Below the pieces are notes generated by a model. The model searched no databases. It saw nothing but the letters and a program-made list of their open reading frames with translations, and was not told where the DNA came from. A DNA stretch of 8,916 nt from Psychromonas sp. (lineage in GTDB: Bacteria; Pseudomonadota; Gammaproteobacteria; Enterobacterales; Psychromonadaceae), in assembly GCA_023145575.1 (NCBI GenBank), contig JAGLDN010000031.1, positions 1-8,916 on the forward strand, in the 5' to 3' direction. Below, in pieces: positions 1 to 6,196 of this stretch. Position 1 is the stretch's first letter. Each line of letters begins with the position of its first letter. The translations under genes were made by a program, and so were the position numbers.

Positions 1-66
1 TCAACTGCGTAACATCAGTAAATAACATGAATTCATCACAATGGTCCTTTTATGTCGATTATATCT

Positions 67-91
67 AAAAGTGAAGCTATGAAGCACTTTT
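67..91 (-). terminator. weak candidate terminator after comM
   Basis: A perfect 7-bp inverted repeat, AAAAGTG at 67-73 and CACTTTT at 85-91 with an 11-nt loop, lies about 40 bp beyond the comM stop. Read on the minus strand, the stem ends in TTTTAGATAT, so it has a short U-run. The stem has only two G-C pairs, so termination would be weak. The rest of 1-128 shows nothing I can name. Confidence 0.35.
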
Positions 92-128
92 ATTGGCTAT
101 GAGGAAATAACTTCTCTCTTGGTGACGT

Positions 129-1649
129 CTAGTTATTTGCGACGCTTCTTAATAGCCGATCCATTGCACGATACGACAACGATTCCATTAAATGTGCTCG
201 CTGAACTGTTTGAGATCCACTTAAATCCGCAATGGTTCGCGCTACTTTTAAAAAGCTATGCCATGCCCGAATGGAAAGTCCCATTTTATAAATCGCATCT
301 TCTAAAAATTGTGCATCTTCAATACTTAACTGACAAAAACTTGTGATCTCTTTTGTCGATAATGCATGGTTGAATTTTTTCTGTCGTTGCATTTGTAAAT
401 TACGTGCATATTCAACACGTTTTTTTATGGCTAAGCTGCTTTCGGTATTTTTCTTCATGCCAATTTGGGATTGTGCAAGCATTCCTTTTGGCAGTAATGG
501 CACCATGATAGACAATGCAAAACGATCGATAAACGGACCTGATAAACGCCCTAAATAACGCAAAATTTGATCGGGCGTGCTACGGCACAAATCACCACTA
601 ATATGACCACAAGGGGATGGATTCATCGCGCCAATTAAAGTAAAGTTTGCTGGAAATGTAATTTGATTTGCCGCACGGGAGATTGTCACTTCATTTGTTT
701 CTAAGGGTTGTCGTAAACTATCAAGCACAGCCCTTGGGAACTCTGGTAATTCATCTAAAAATAAAACACCTCGGTGCGACAAGGAAATTTCACCAGGCTT
801 TGGTTTTCCCCCACCACCAACGAGCGCAACCGAAGATGCACTATGGTGAGGCGATCTGAAGGGTGCTTGGTACCAATCTGCTCTACGTTTACCACAGACA
901 GAATAAATAGCTGCGGTTTCTAACGCATGCTTTTCTGCTAATGGTGGTAACAAGGTCATAAACCGCTCTGCAAGCATGCTTTTCCCAGTACCAGGCGGCC
1001 CAATAAGCAATAAGTTATGTCCGCCTGCCGCTGCAATTTCTAACACACGTTTAGCTTGCTCTTGTCCTAGTACATCACTCATATCTGCTTGATTTGAAAC
1101 GATTGGCGGATTTTGTTTTTCAGCTAATGGAAGTGTTGTAACTTTTTGTAAAAAAGCGCACACTTCAGCTAAATTTTTTGCTACATACGTTCGCGCGCCA
1201 GTTAATGCACCTTCGTGTTGGTTTTCAGGGCAAACAATCAGTGCGCGTTGAATAGCTTTTGTCGCTAGAGCGCAGGGGATAATGCCATCAACAGCGCGTA
1301 AATCTCCCGATAACGCAAGCTCTGCAAAACATTCAAATTGATCTATTTCACTACCATTAATTTGATCCGAGGCAATTAAAATACCTAATGCAATCGCTAA
1401 ATCAAAGCGTCCTCCTTCTTTGGGTAAATTAGCAGGAGCAAGATTAACCGTAATCCTTTTATTGTTTGGAAATTTAAAGTTGCTATTGATAATGGCACTG
1501 CGTACACGCTCCTTGGCCTCTTTTACCGATGTTTCAAGTAATCCAACCAATGAAAAACTCGGCAAACCCGTGCCAAGGTGGATTTCAACTGTAACACTCG
1601 GCGCGCTTACTCCTGATAAAGCACGACAATATAATGTAGATAATGCCAT
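129..1649 (-). CDS. comM: ComM/YifB family AAA+ ATPase (Mg-chelatase-like, branch-migration helicase)
   Basis: 506 residues, the same length as E. coli YifB, and collinear with it. The N-terminal ChlI/Lon-like domain (about 1-170) carries the KEGGRFDLAIA segment. The AAA+ core has Walker A GPPGTGKS at 217-224 and Walker B VLFLDE near 295-300, followed by RSPHHS-type and GPFIDRF motifs. The C-terminal Mg-chelatase domain has LSIRAWHSFLKVARTIADL. In Vibrio and Haemophilus this family is a hexameric cytoplasmic helicase that extends heteroduplex by branch migration during natural transformation; that role here is inferred. The frame stays open to an ATG at 1706, but MALSTL at 1649 matches where the family begins and has TAGGA six bases upstream. 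The usual GLPE near residue 37 reads GLLE. No transformation genes are adjacent. The ATPase identity is near certain. Confidence 0.96.
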   Translation of the reverse strand: MALSTLYCRALSGVSAPSVTVEIHLGTGLPSFSLVGLLETSVKEAKERVRSAIINSNFKFPNNKRITVNLAPANLPKEGGRFDLAIALGILIASDQINGSEIDQFECFAELALSGDLRAVDGIIPCALATKAIQRALIVCPENQHEGALTGARTYVAKNLAEVCAFLQKVTTLPLAEKQNPPIVSNQADMSDVLGQEQAKRVLEIAAAGGHNLLLIGPPGTGKSMLAERFMTLLPPLAEKHALETAAIYSVCGKRRADWYQAPFRSPHHSASSVALVGGGGKPKPGEISLSHRGVLFLDELPEFPRAVLDSLRQPLETNEVTISRAANQITFPANFTLIGAMNPSPCGHISGDLCRSTPDQILRYLGRLSGPFIDRFALSIMVPLLPKGMLAQSQIGMKKNTESSLAIKKRVEYARNLQMQRQKKFNHALSTKEITSFCQLSIEDAQFLEDAIYKMGLSIRAWHSFLKVARTIADLSGSQTVQRAHLMESLSYRAMDRLLRSVANN

Positions 1650-2024
1650 CGTTTTTCCTAAATACGCAGTAAAGTAATTTAGTAAGTAACATGAGTTTAT
1701 CCTCATTTTACCTCATGATGAATCGTCAGGTGTTAGCTCAGATCACTGTGTTGGTGCAACATTTTTATAGTAACGTAAATTCAAGACTCATTTATTCTTT
1801 CTTCATTGCAGTTCAATTATTCGTTACTTACTGATTGACTAGCAATACTCGCTTTGCGGGCGAGATCACAGACAGTTAAAATATTTTGTTACAGGCCGAC
1901 ATGTATTTCTATATGACAATGGTGGCAGAATACAGCTACATTTTCCATAGTATTCTCATTCCCGTTAAATAGCCTTATATTGATCAGCACCCATCCAATA
2001 GCGTTTTGAATGATGACTGTAAAA
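1650..2024. other. spacer upstream of comM, no convincing gene
   Basis: This 375 bp stretch holds the comM leader. CATGAG (1690-1695) and CTCATG (1712-1717) form an inverted repeat over two upstream ATGs. A compact hairpin, CTCGC (1848-1852) and GCGAG (1860-1864), has no U-run on either side. A TATAAA on the minus strand about 115 bp before comM could be a -10 box, but no -35 fits it. A 39-codon plus-strand frame from 1715 and a 19-codon minus-strand frame encoding a CHHCH cluster near 1900-1950 lack good ribosome sites. No terminator for the barrel gene was recognised. Confidence 0.5.
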
Positions 2025-3239
2025 TTATTTTAAGGACCACGAGCTACCAAATTGTATATAAATAGCGGTATCATAAGGCCCCTTGGCGAGATCAAGTCCC
2101 ATCTGTAGGCCTAATTTTGAGGCGATTAAATATCGTACTCCCAGTCCTTTACTATAAATAACATCAGAATTTCCTTTTATATTATCGTTATACGCTTTTC
2201 CTGCACCACCAAAACCCACCAGCACCCATCTTGGTGTAAATGCCCAACGTAATTCAACTTCACCAAGAATCGTTTTATCACCCTGAAACTGCAACGCTTT
2301 AATACCTCGCATATCAATAAACGGATAGGAATAAAAGGGAACGGCACCATCGATAATTTTTGCATCTGCTCTTAGCCCTAGCACAAGCACATCATTCAGA
2401 GGAGTATAACTCAGCAGTGAAGCACTATATTTATTAAAATTACTGTCGCTCGCCCATGCTTCATTGAAATTCATCACTTTTATTTGTGCTGCGATACCTT
2501 TCGATGGGGTAAAAATATTATCCCTGCTATCGTAATTCAGCATAAGGCTCACTGCAGCTGACTGACTGTCAAAATTAACGCCAGGTAAATTTAATGCCCC
2601 AAATCTTGGTAGCTCTGCTGGTGAGAGTTTAAATCTATTGCTTGTATCAACAAACGTATAGCTAACCCCTGTAAAAAAATGACTTTTCCATAATCGAAAT
2701 TGAATTTCCTGTAAGAAGAAAACAGCGTTAGTTTCAAATGTAATACCCCTGTTTTTGTTTCGGCCATTTACACCTGAAAGACCATAATATTCCATCTTAA
2801 TAAGCCCTGTACCAATGCCTCCCGTATAGCGAATATTATCATCATCCCAGATGCCCATATGCCCACCACCAACAAACCAACTACCATTGTCAGTTGCACC
2901 ACCTGCTAAAGCTGAGACACTCGGAGGTCCTGCTTTTTTATTGCCCATTTTGTTATGAAAATAAACCATCGCCATACCTGCTCCATAACCAACAGCTGGC
3001 TCTGTAATAATAATGGGCACAGGCAAAAACCCTTCTTTTTCAAGCAGCCAGTTACTCATATCTAGATGCCCGTCACTGGGATCAATAAATGCATCGCCTA
3101 GCCAGCTGGCTGTTGACATCATTGAATACATCAGTAATGAAGCAATAAAAAATATTTTTATCGTCAAAAAAAAATTAAACTGTATTTTTTTAGTTACTAT
3201 CATTCTAATGTTAATATCAATCAGATTAACAAACATCAT
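2025..3239 (-). CDS. POTRA-less Omp85-type outer-membrane beta-barrel (BamA/TamA surface-antigen family)
   Basis: 404 residues with a basic and then hydrophobic leader (about 17-40) and a plausible signal-peptidase site after MSTA (41-44). The rest looks like a barrel of short alternating strands. Omp85 hallmarks are visible: EPAVGYGAGMA near 80-90, NYDSRDNIFTPSKG at 235-248, the loop-6 type MRGI (R311), then GEVELRWAFTPRW and a GFGGAGKAY strand. There is no room for POTRA repeats, so it resembles the stand-alone 'noNterm' branch rather than BamA itself. The last strand ends in an aromatic, FGSSW, like BamA, but three residues (SLK) follow. The start at 3239 has AAGG six bases upstream; Met13 (3203) would give a tighter signal peptide but lacks a Shine-Dalgarno. 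Substrate or lipid role is unknown. It stands alone, divergent from ilvD. Confidence 0.85.
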   Translation of the reverse strand: MMFVNLIDINIRMIVTKKIQFNFFLTIKIFFIASLLMYSMMSTASWLGDAFIDPSDGHLDMSNWLLEKEGFLPVPIIITEPAVGYGAGMAMVYFHNKMGNKKAGPPSVSALAGGATDNGSWFVGGGHMGIWDDDNIRYTGGIGTGLIKMEYYGLSGVNGRNKNRGITFETNAVFFLQEIQFRLWKSHFFTGVSYTFVDTSNRFKLSPAELPRFGALNLPGVNFDSQSAAVSLMLNYDSRDNIFTPSKGIAAQIKVMNFNEAWASDSNFNKYSASLLSYTPLNDVLVLGLRADAKIIDGAVPFYSYPFIDMRGIKALQFQGDKTILGEVELRWAFTPRWVLVGFGGAGKAYNDNIKGNSDVIYSKGLGVRYLIASKLGLQMGLDLAKGPYDTAIYIQFGSSWSLK

Positions 3240-3508
3240 CTTCGACCTTGCCCATGACCTTCTTTGATTTTACGAGGCTGTAGTATTAACCTCCTTTCAT
3301 TGTTCTTTTTTGATATGCTAACTTTACCCATAATTGCTTTTTTTAACAATTGTCGATATACATAATTTTTAAGTAGGCTTGGTTTTTATCTTTCATTTTC
3401 AATATACAGCGGATTTATCACATTTGCTGGTTTGTTAAAAAAAGTTTTAATTAAAATTTTAGATCAAACTCTGAATTAAGTTTTATCAAAAAGTACATTA
3501 AAACAGTA
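3240..3508. other. AT-rich divergent spacer with A-tracts
   Basis: This is the left part of the barrel gene/ilvD divergent spacer; 3421-3540 is about 25% GC. It holds repeated A/T tracts and a 12-bp perfect palindrome TTTTAATTAAAA at 3445-3456. Such DNA often bends or acts as a promoter UP-element or nucleoid-protein site, which is inference here. On the minus strand TTGTTA, 17 bp, TAAAGT (around 3325-3355) is a possible weak promoter for the barrel gene. No coding frame was seen. Confidence 0.4.
3289..3297 (-). promoter_or_regulatory. orphan Shine-Dalgarno-like AAAGGAGGT
   Basis: On the minus strand this is an excellent match to the 16S rRNA 3' end, but no ATG, GTG or TTG lies 4-12 bases downstream. 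The barrel gene's ATG is about 50 bases further on, with an in-frame TAA in between. It may be a relic of an earlier start, a ribosome standby site, or chance. Confidence 0.3.
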
Positions 3509-3633
3509 ACTAACGCTAATTTTTAGGACTTTGGTGCATCAATTCAGGAAAATTTCCTGCCTAATTACCCGTTAGTTAGGCACTAACCTAGACTGTACCT
3601 GATTAGCGTGAATTTGGAATGATTGATGCATCG
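3509..3633 (+). promoter_or_regulatory. candidate structured leader with competing hairpins
   Basis: About 40% GC across its core, between much AT-richer flanks. Hairpin A pairs GCCTAA (3559-3564) with TTAGGC (3576-3581). Hairpin B pairs GTTAGT (3571-3576) with ACTAAC (3582-3587). They share bases, so only one can form. ACTAAC also occurs at 3509-3514. ACGCTAAT (3513-3520) can pair with ATTAGCGT (3602-3609), and TGCATCAAT (3535-3543) with ATTGATGCA (3622-3630); these two helices cross, so they would be alternatives or a pseudoknot. The last one covers the ATG at 3626. No known riboswitch class is recognised, and the strand is inferred from the downstream frame. Confidence 0.35.
3545..3559. 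repeat. 15-bp near-perfect palindrome, operator-like
   Basis: CAGGAAA (3545-3551), one central A, then TTTCCTG (3553-3559). The arms are perfect. This symmetry suits a dimeric repressor site, or a 6-bp RNA stem with a 3-nt loop. It sits inside the candidate structured leader. No regulator is assigned. Confidence 0.4.
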
Positions 3634-3808
3634 TGCGTATTCTGATAACATCGATAACCTATTCTCACCGAGGCAGAGCAGTCATCCTCATTCATGCCGA
3701 TCACTTTTTCTCATTACTTTTTTAGTTCCGATGATCCTGGTGGGCACTCAGTTGCTATTTATAACTCAACAACCTATGCATTACCACGCAGAGTGCGGCT
3801 ACTTGTAA
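3626..3808 (+). CDS. possible small single-pass membrane protein
   Basis: A 60-codon frame from ATG 3626 to TAA. The N-terminal half is polar with Arg and His residues. One hydrophobic segment, SLFLITFLVPMILVGTQLLFI (about residues 28-48), could span the membrane, and a short polar tail follows with two His and a Cys. No family is recognised. In favour of coding: the frame is about 44% GC against about 28% downstream and about 25% upstream of the leader, close to neighbouring genes. Against: only a weak GGA seven bases before the ATG, and no homolog known to me. A short hydrophobic peptide behind a leader that could hide its start resembles type I toxin genes, which is a hypothesis only. It ends 184 bp before ilvD on the same strand. 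Confidence 0.35.
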   Translation: MHRAYSDNIDNLFSPRQSSHPHSCRSLFLITFLVPMILVGTQLLFITQQPMHYHAECGYL

Positions 3809-3926
3809 CCATCAATAAAGTTTTAAATTTTTACTGAGCACTATGAATTATGCCTTAAAGTATTTATTTTAATTCTGCTTTGGTAATTTTTATGTCAAGT
3901 ATATAACACAATTTGTCTTGCTGGCG

Positions 3927-3954
3927 TTGCGTTACGAAATAACATGGGTATAGT
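3927..3954 (+). promoter_or_regulatory. candidate sigma70 promoter for ilvD
   Basis: TTGCGT at 3927-3932 and TATAGT at 3949-3954 are separated by 16 bp; the -10 box matches consensus at five of six bases. This would give a leader of about 30 nt before the ATG at 3993. GATAAT at 3970-3975 is another possible -10 but has no good -35. No branched-chain amino-acid leader peptide or attenuator was seen. Confidence 0.4.
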
Positions 3955-3992
3955 TAACCTGAATTCGCGATAATACTATTAAGGAGCATATA

Positions 3993-5831
3993 ATGCCTGA
4001 ATATCGATCTAAAACCTCAACACACGGACGCAATATGGCGGGCGCTCGGGCATTATGGCGCGCAACTGGCGTTAAAGATAACGATTTTGGTAAACCAATT
4101 ATAGCTATTGCAAACTCATTCACACAATTTGTTCCAGGTCATGTTCATTTGAAAGATATGGGTCAATTAGTTGCAGGTGCAGTTGAAGCAGCAGGTGCTA
4201 TTGCAAAAGAGTTTAATACTATCGCGATTGACGATGGTATTGCAATGGGTCATGCAGGTATGTTGTATAGCCTGCCCTCTCGCGATCTCATTGCTGATTC
4301 AATTGAATACATGGTCAATGCGCATTGCGCTGATGCGATCGTTTGTATTTCAAACTGTGATAAAATTACCCCTGGCATGCTTATGGCAGGATTACGCCTA
4401 AATATTCCCATTGTGATGGTTTCTGGTGGGCCAATGGAAGCTGGAAAAACTAAACTTTCCGATCAAATAATTAAACTTGATTTAGTAGATGCAATGGTAA
4501 TGGGACCAGATAACGCGGTATCCGATGCAGATCTTGAGCAGGTAGAGCGTAGCGCTTGCCCGACCTGTGGTTCATGCTCTGGCATGTTTACTGCCAATTC
4601 AATGAACTGTCTAACAGAAGCTCTGGGGTTATCTTTGCCAGGTAATGGATCTATGCTAGCAACACATGCAGATCGTGAGCAACTATTTTTAGATGCTGGA
4701 CGTCGTATTGTGGCAATCACAAAACGTCATTATCAAGAAGACGATTACAGCGTATTACCCCGCTCAATTGCAAGCAAAGCCGCATTTGAAAATGCCATGG
4801 CACTTGATATTGCCATGGGTGGATCAACAAATACTATATTACATCTTTTAGCATGCGCACAAGAAGCTGAAGTAGATTTTACCCTAAGCGATATGGATAC
4901 CATGTCACGACGTATTCCTCAGCTGTGTAAAGTTGCACCTTCAACCGCAAAATATCACATGGAAGATGTTCACCGTGCTGGCGGTGTTATGGCAATTTTA
5001 GGTGAATTAGATAGGGCTGGGCTTTTAAATAGTGAAATCCCAACAATTTTAAATATGACCATGAAAGAGCAACTTGCAAAATTTGATATCATGCAAACAA
5101 AAGACCAAGAGATCATTGATTTTTATCGTGCTGGTCCTGCTGGGATCCGTACAATAAGAGCATTTAGCCAATCGTGTCGTTGGGATAGCGTTGACAACGA
5201 TCGTAAAAATGGCTGTGTTCGCTCACTTGAAAATGCATTCAGCACGCAAGGCGGCCTAGCCGTCTTATTTGGAAATATGGCGATTGATGGCGCCGTGGTT
5301 AAAACAGCAGGTGTTGATGATGATAATTTAACATTCACTGGCCCTGCCAATGTATTTGAAAGTCAAGATGATGCGGTTAATGCTATTTTAAATGGCAAAG
5401 TAATTGCTGGTGATGTTGTTGTTATTCGATACGAAGGCCCACAAGGCGGCCCTGGTATGCAAGAAATGCTCTACCCAACCACCTATCTAAAATCAATGGG
5501 TTTAGGCAAAAAATGTGCATTAATTACTGATGGTCGTTTTTCAGGTGGAACATCAGGACTTTCTATCGGGCATGTGTCACCCGAAGCCGCAGCCGGCGGT
5601 CTAATAGGTTTAATTGAAAATGGTGATTCTATTTTTATCGATATTCCCACACGTGAAATAGCATTAAAAGTATCGCCAGATGTGTTAAAAGAACGCCGAT
5701 TAAAAGCAGATGCAGTTGGATGGAAACCAGTAAATCGAAACCGCCCAATTTCAACGGCTCTTAAAATTTATGCGTCAATGGCAACCTCTGCCGATAAAGG
5801 TGCCGTGCGTGATTTGAGTAAACTCAAATAA
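3993..5831 (+). CDS. ilvD: dihydroxy-acid dehydratase
   Basis: 612 residues against 616 in E. coli, collinear and very similar throughout. It is a cytoplasmic iron-sulfur enzyme that dehydrates 2,3-dihydroxy-isovalerate and 2,3-dihydroxy-3-methylvalerate to the 2-keto acids leading to valine/leucine and isoleucine. Cluster cysteines appear in ISNCDKITPGM (C122) and CPTCGSCSGMF (C189, C192, C195). As in E. coli, FVPGHVHL stands where [2Fe-2S] relatives have a further cysteine, so an oxygen-sensitive [4Fe-4S]-type cluster is inferred. TDGRFSGGTSG near the C-terminus is the usual active-site/Mg motif. AAGGAG lies six bases before the ATG, and MPEYRSKTSTHGRNMAGARALWR is the standard family start. 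It is not linked here to other ilv genes, unlike E. coli ilvGMEDA, and no ilv-type attenuator precedes it. Confidence 0.98.
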   Translation: MPEYRSKTSTHGRNMAGARALWRATGVKDNDFGKPIIAIANSFTQFVPGHVHLKDMGQLVAGAVEAAGAIAKEFNTIAIDDGIAMGHAGMLYSLPSRDLIADSIEYMVNAHCADAIVCISNCDKITPGMLMAGLRLNIPIVMVSGGPMEAGKTKLSDQIIKLDLVDAMVMGPDNAVSDADLEQVERSACPTCGSCSGMFTANSMNCLTEALGLSLPGNGSMLATHADREQLFLDAGRRIVAITKRHYQEDDYSVLPRSIASKAAFENAMALDIAMGGSTNTILHLLACAQEAEVDFTLSDMDTMSRRIPQLCKVAPSTAKYHMEDVHRAGGVMAILGELDRAGLLNSEIPTILNMTMKEQLAKFDIMQTKDQEIIDFYRAGPAGIRTIRAFSQSCRWDSVDNDRKNGCVRSLENAFSTQGGLAVLFGNMAIDGAVVKTAGVDDDNLTFTGPANVFESQDDAVNAILNGKVIAGDVVVIRYEGPQGGPGMQEMLYPTTYLKSMGLGKKCALITDGRFSGGTSGLSIGHVSPEAAAGGLIGLIENGDSIFIDIPTREIALKVSPDVLKERRLKADAVGWKPVNRNRPISTALKIYASMATSADKGAVRDLSKLK

Positions 5832-5834
5832 AAA

Positions 5835-5897
5835 GGAGGCTATTATTTTAATATGGAACTTATCAATACAGTAATATGTCATAGAAGAATTGATTAA
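5835..5897 (+). other. orphan ribosome-binding site and 14-codon frame after ilvD
   Basis: GGAGG at 5835-5839, just past the ilvD stop (5829-5831), is where the ribosome site of a next operon gene would sit. The nearest ATG (5853) is 13 bases further, longer than normal spacing, and opens only 14 codons ending at 5897. It may be a relic of a lost downstream gene, a tiny peptide, or chance. No sequence resembling ilvA or another ilv gene follows. Confidence 0.25.
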
Positions 5898-5907
5898 TTT
5901 AATAATT

Positions 5908-6084
5908 TTAATTTATAGCGTCTATGCCCATTAGACGTAAAGGTGCAATGACCGCCAGTAGGTAGAATGTCATGGCAGAAGGTGAGTGAATGCTCACACC
6001 CGTTTCGATTATTGAAACGTGCAGTTGCCTTGTTTTAATAATAAGCTGAACGGGCGATCCGCCGCGCTTGGACACTTGCACCAA
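5908..6084 (-). other. structured GC-rich block; 58-codon open frame, possible ncRNA or mobile repeat
   Basis: GGTGCAA (5942-5948) and TTGCACC (6076-6082) are perfectly complementary and enclose small hairpins: GTGAG/CTCAC (5982-5997), CGTTTC/GAAACG (6001-6019), CAGTT/AGCTG (6022-6048, one wobble) and GGCG/CGCC (6053-6063). Another, CGTCTA/TAGACG (5919-5937), lies just outside. The minus strand is open from TTG at 6084 to TAA at 5908, 58 codons, including VSIIETGVSIHSPSAMTFYL and ending APLRLMGIDAIN. There is no Shine-Dalgarno, and the only ATG codons in frame are internal. A weak minus promoter, TTGTCA, 17 bp, TTTAAC (6121 to 6093), precedes it. It could be a non-coding RNA, a dispersed repeat, or a small-gene relic. 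The peptide feels familiar from short hypothetical proteins in enterobacterial islands, a memory I cannot verify. Confidence 0.4.
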
Positions 6085-6144
6085 TCAGCAACGTTAAAAA
6101 ATTCGACGCAGAGCATGACAACGAGGTAGAAAACAATCAATAAA

Positions 6145-6175
6145 ACAAAAAAACCGCGCAGTTCGCGGATTTTTA
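6145..6175 (-). terminator. bidirectional intrinsic terminator of tkt and possibly ilvD
   Basis: The stem CCGCG (6154-6158) and CGCGG (6164-6168), with loop CAGTT, lies about 30 bp beyond the tkt stop. On the minus strand it runs into TTTTTTTGTTTT, a strong U-tract. On the plus strand it is followed by ATTTTTATT, so it could also stop transcripts coming from ilvD. Confidence 0.85.
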
Positions 6176-6196
6176 TTAGCACAGCATCAAGGCGCC

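Noticed and set aside
1715..1834. 39-codon plus-strand frame with hydrophobic tail
   Set aside because: No Shine-Dalgarno, AT-rich composition like the spacer, and no recognisable family.
1848..1864. CTCGC/GCGAG hairpin as the terminator of the barrel gene
   Set aside because: No U-run follows on either strand, and it is about 160 bp beyond the stop.
5939..6082. Resemblance of AAAGGTGCAATGACC and CAGTAGG to the start of a lysine riboswitch
   Set aside because: The conserved junction elements (GGAG, the GCCGAAG-type segment, further P3-P5 helices) do not follow in order, and no lysine gene is downstream.
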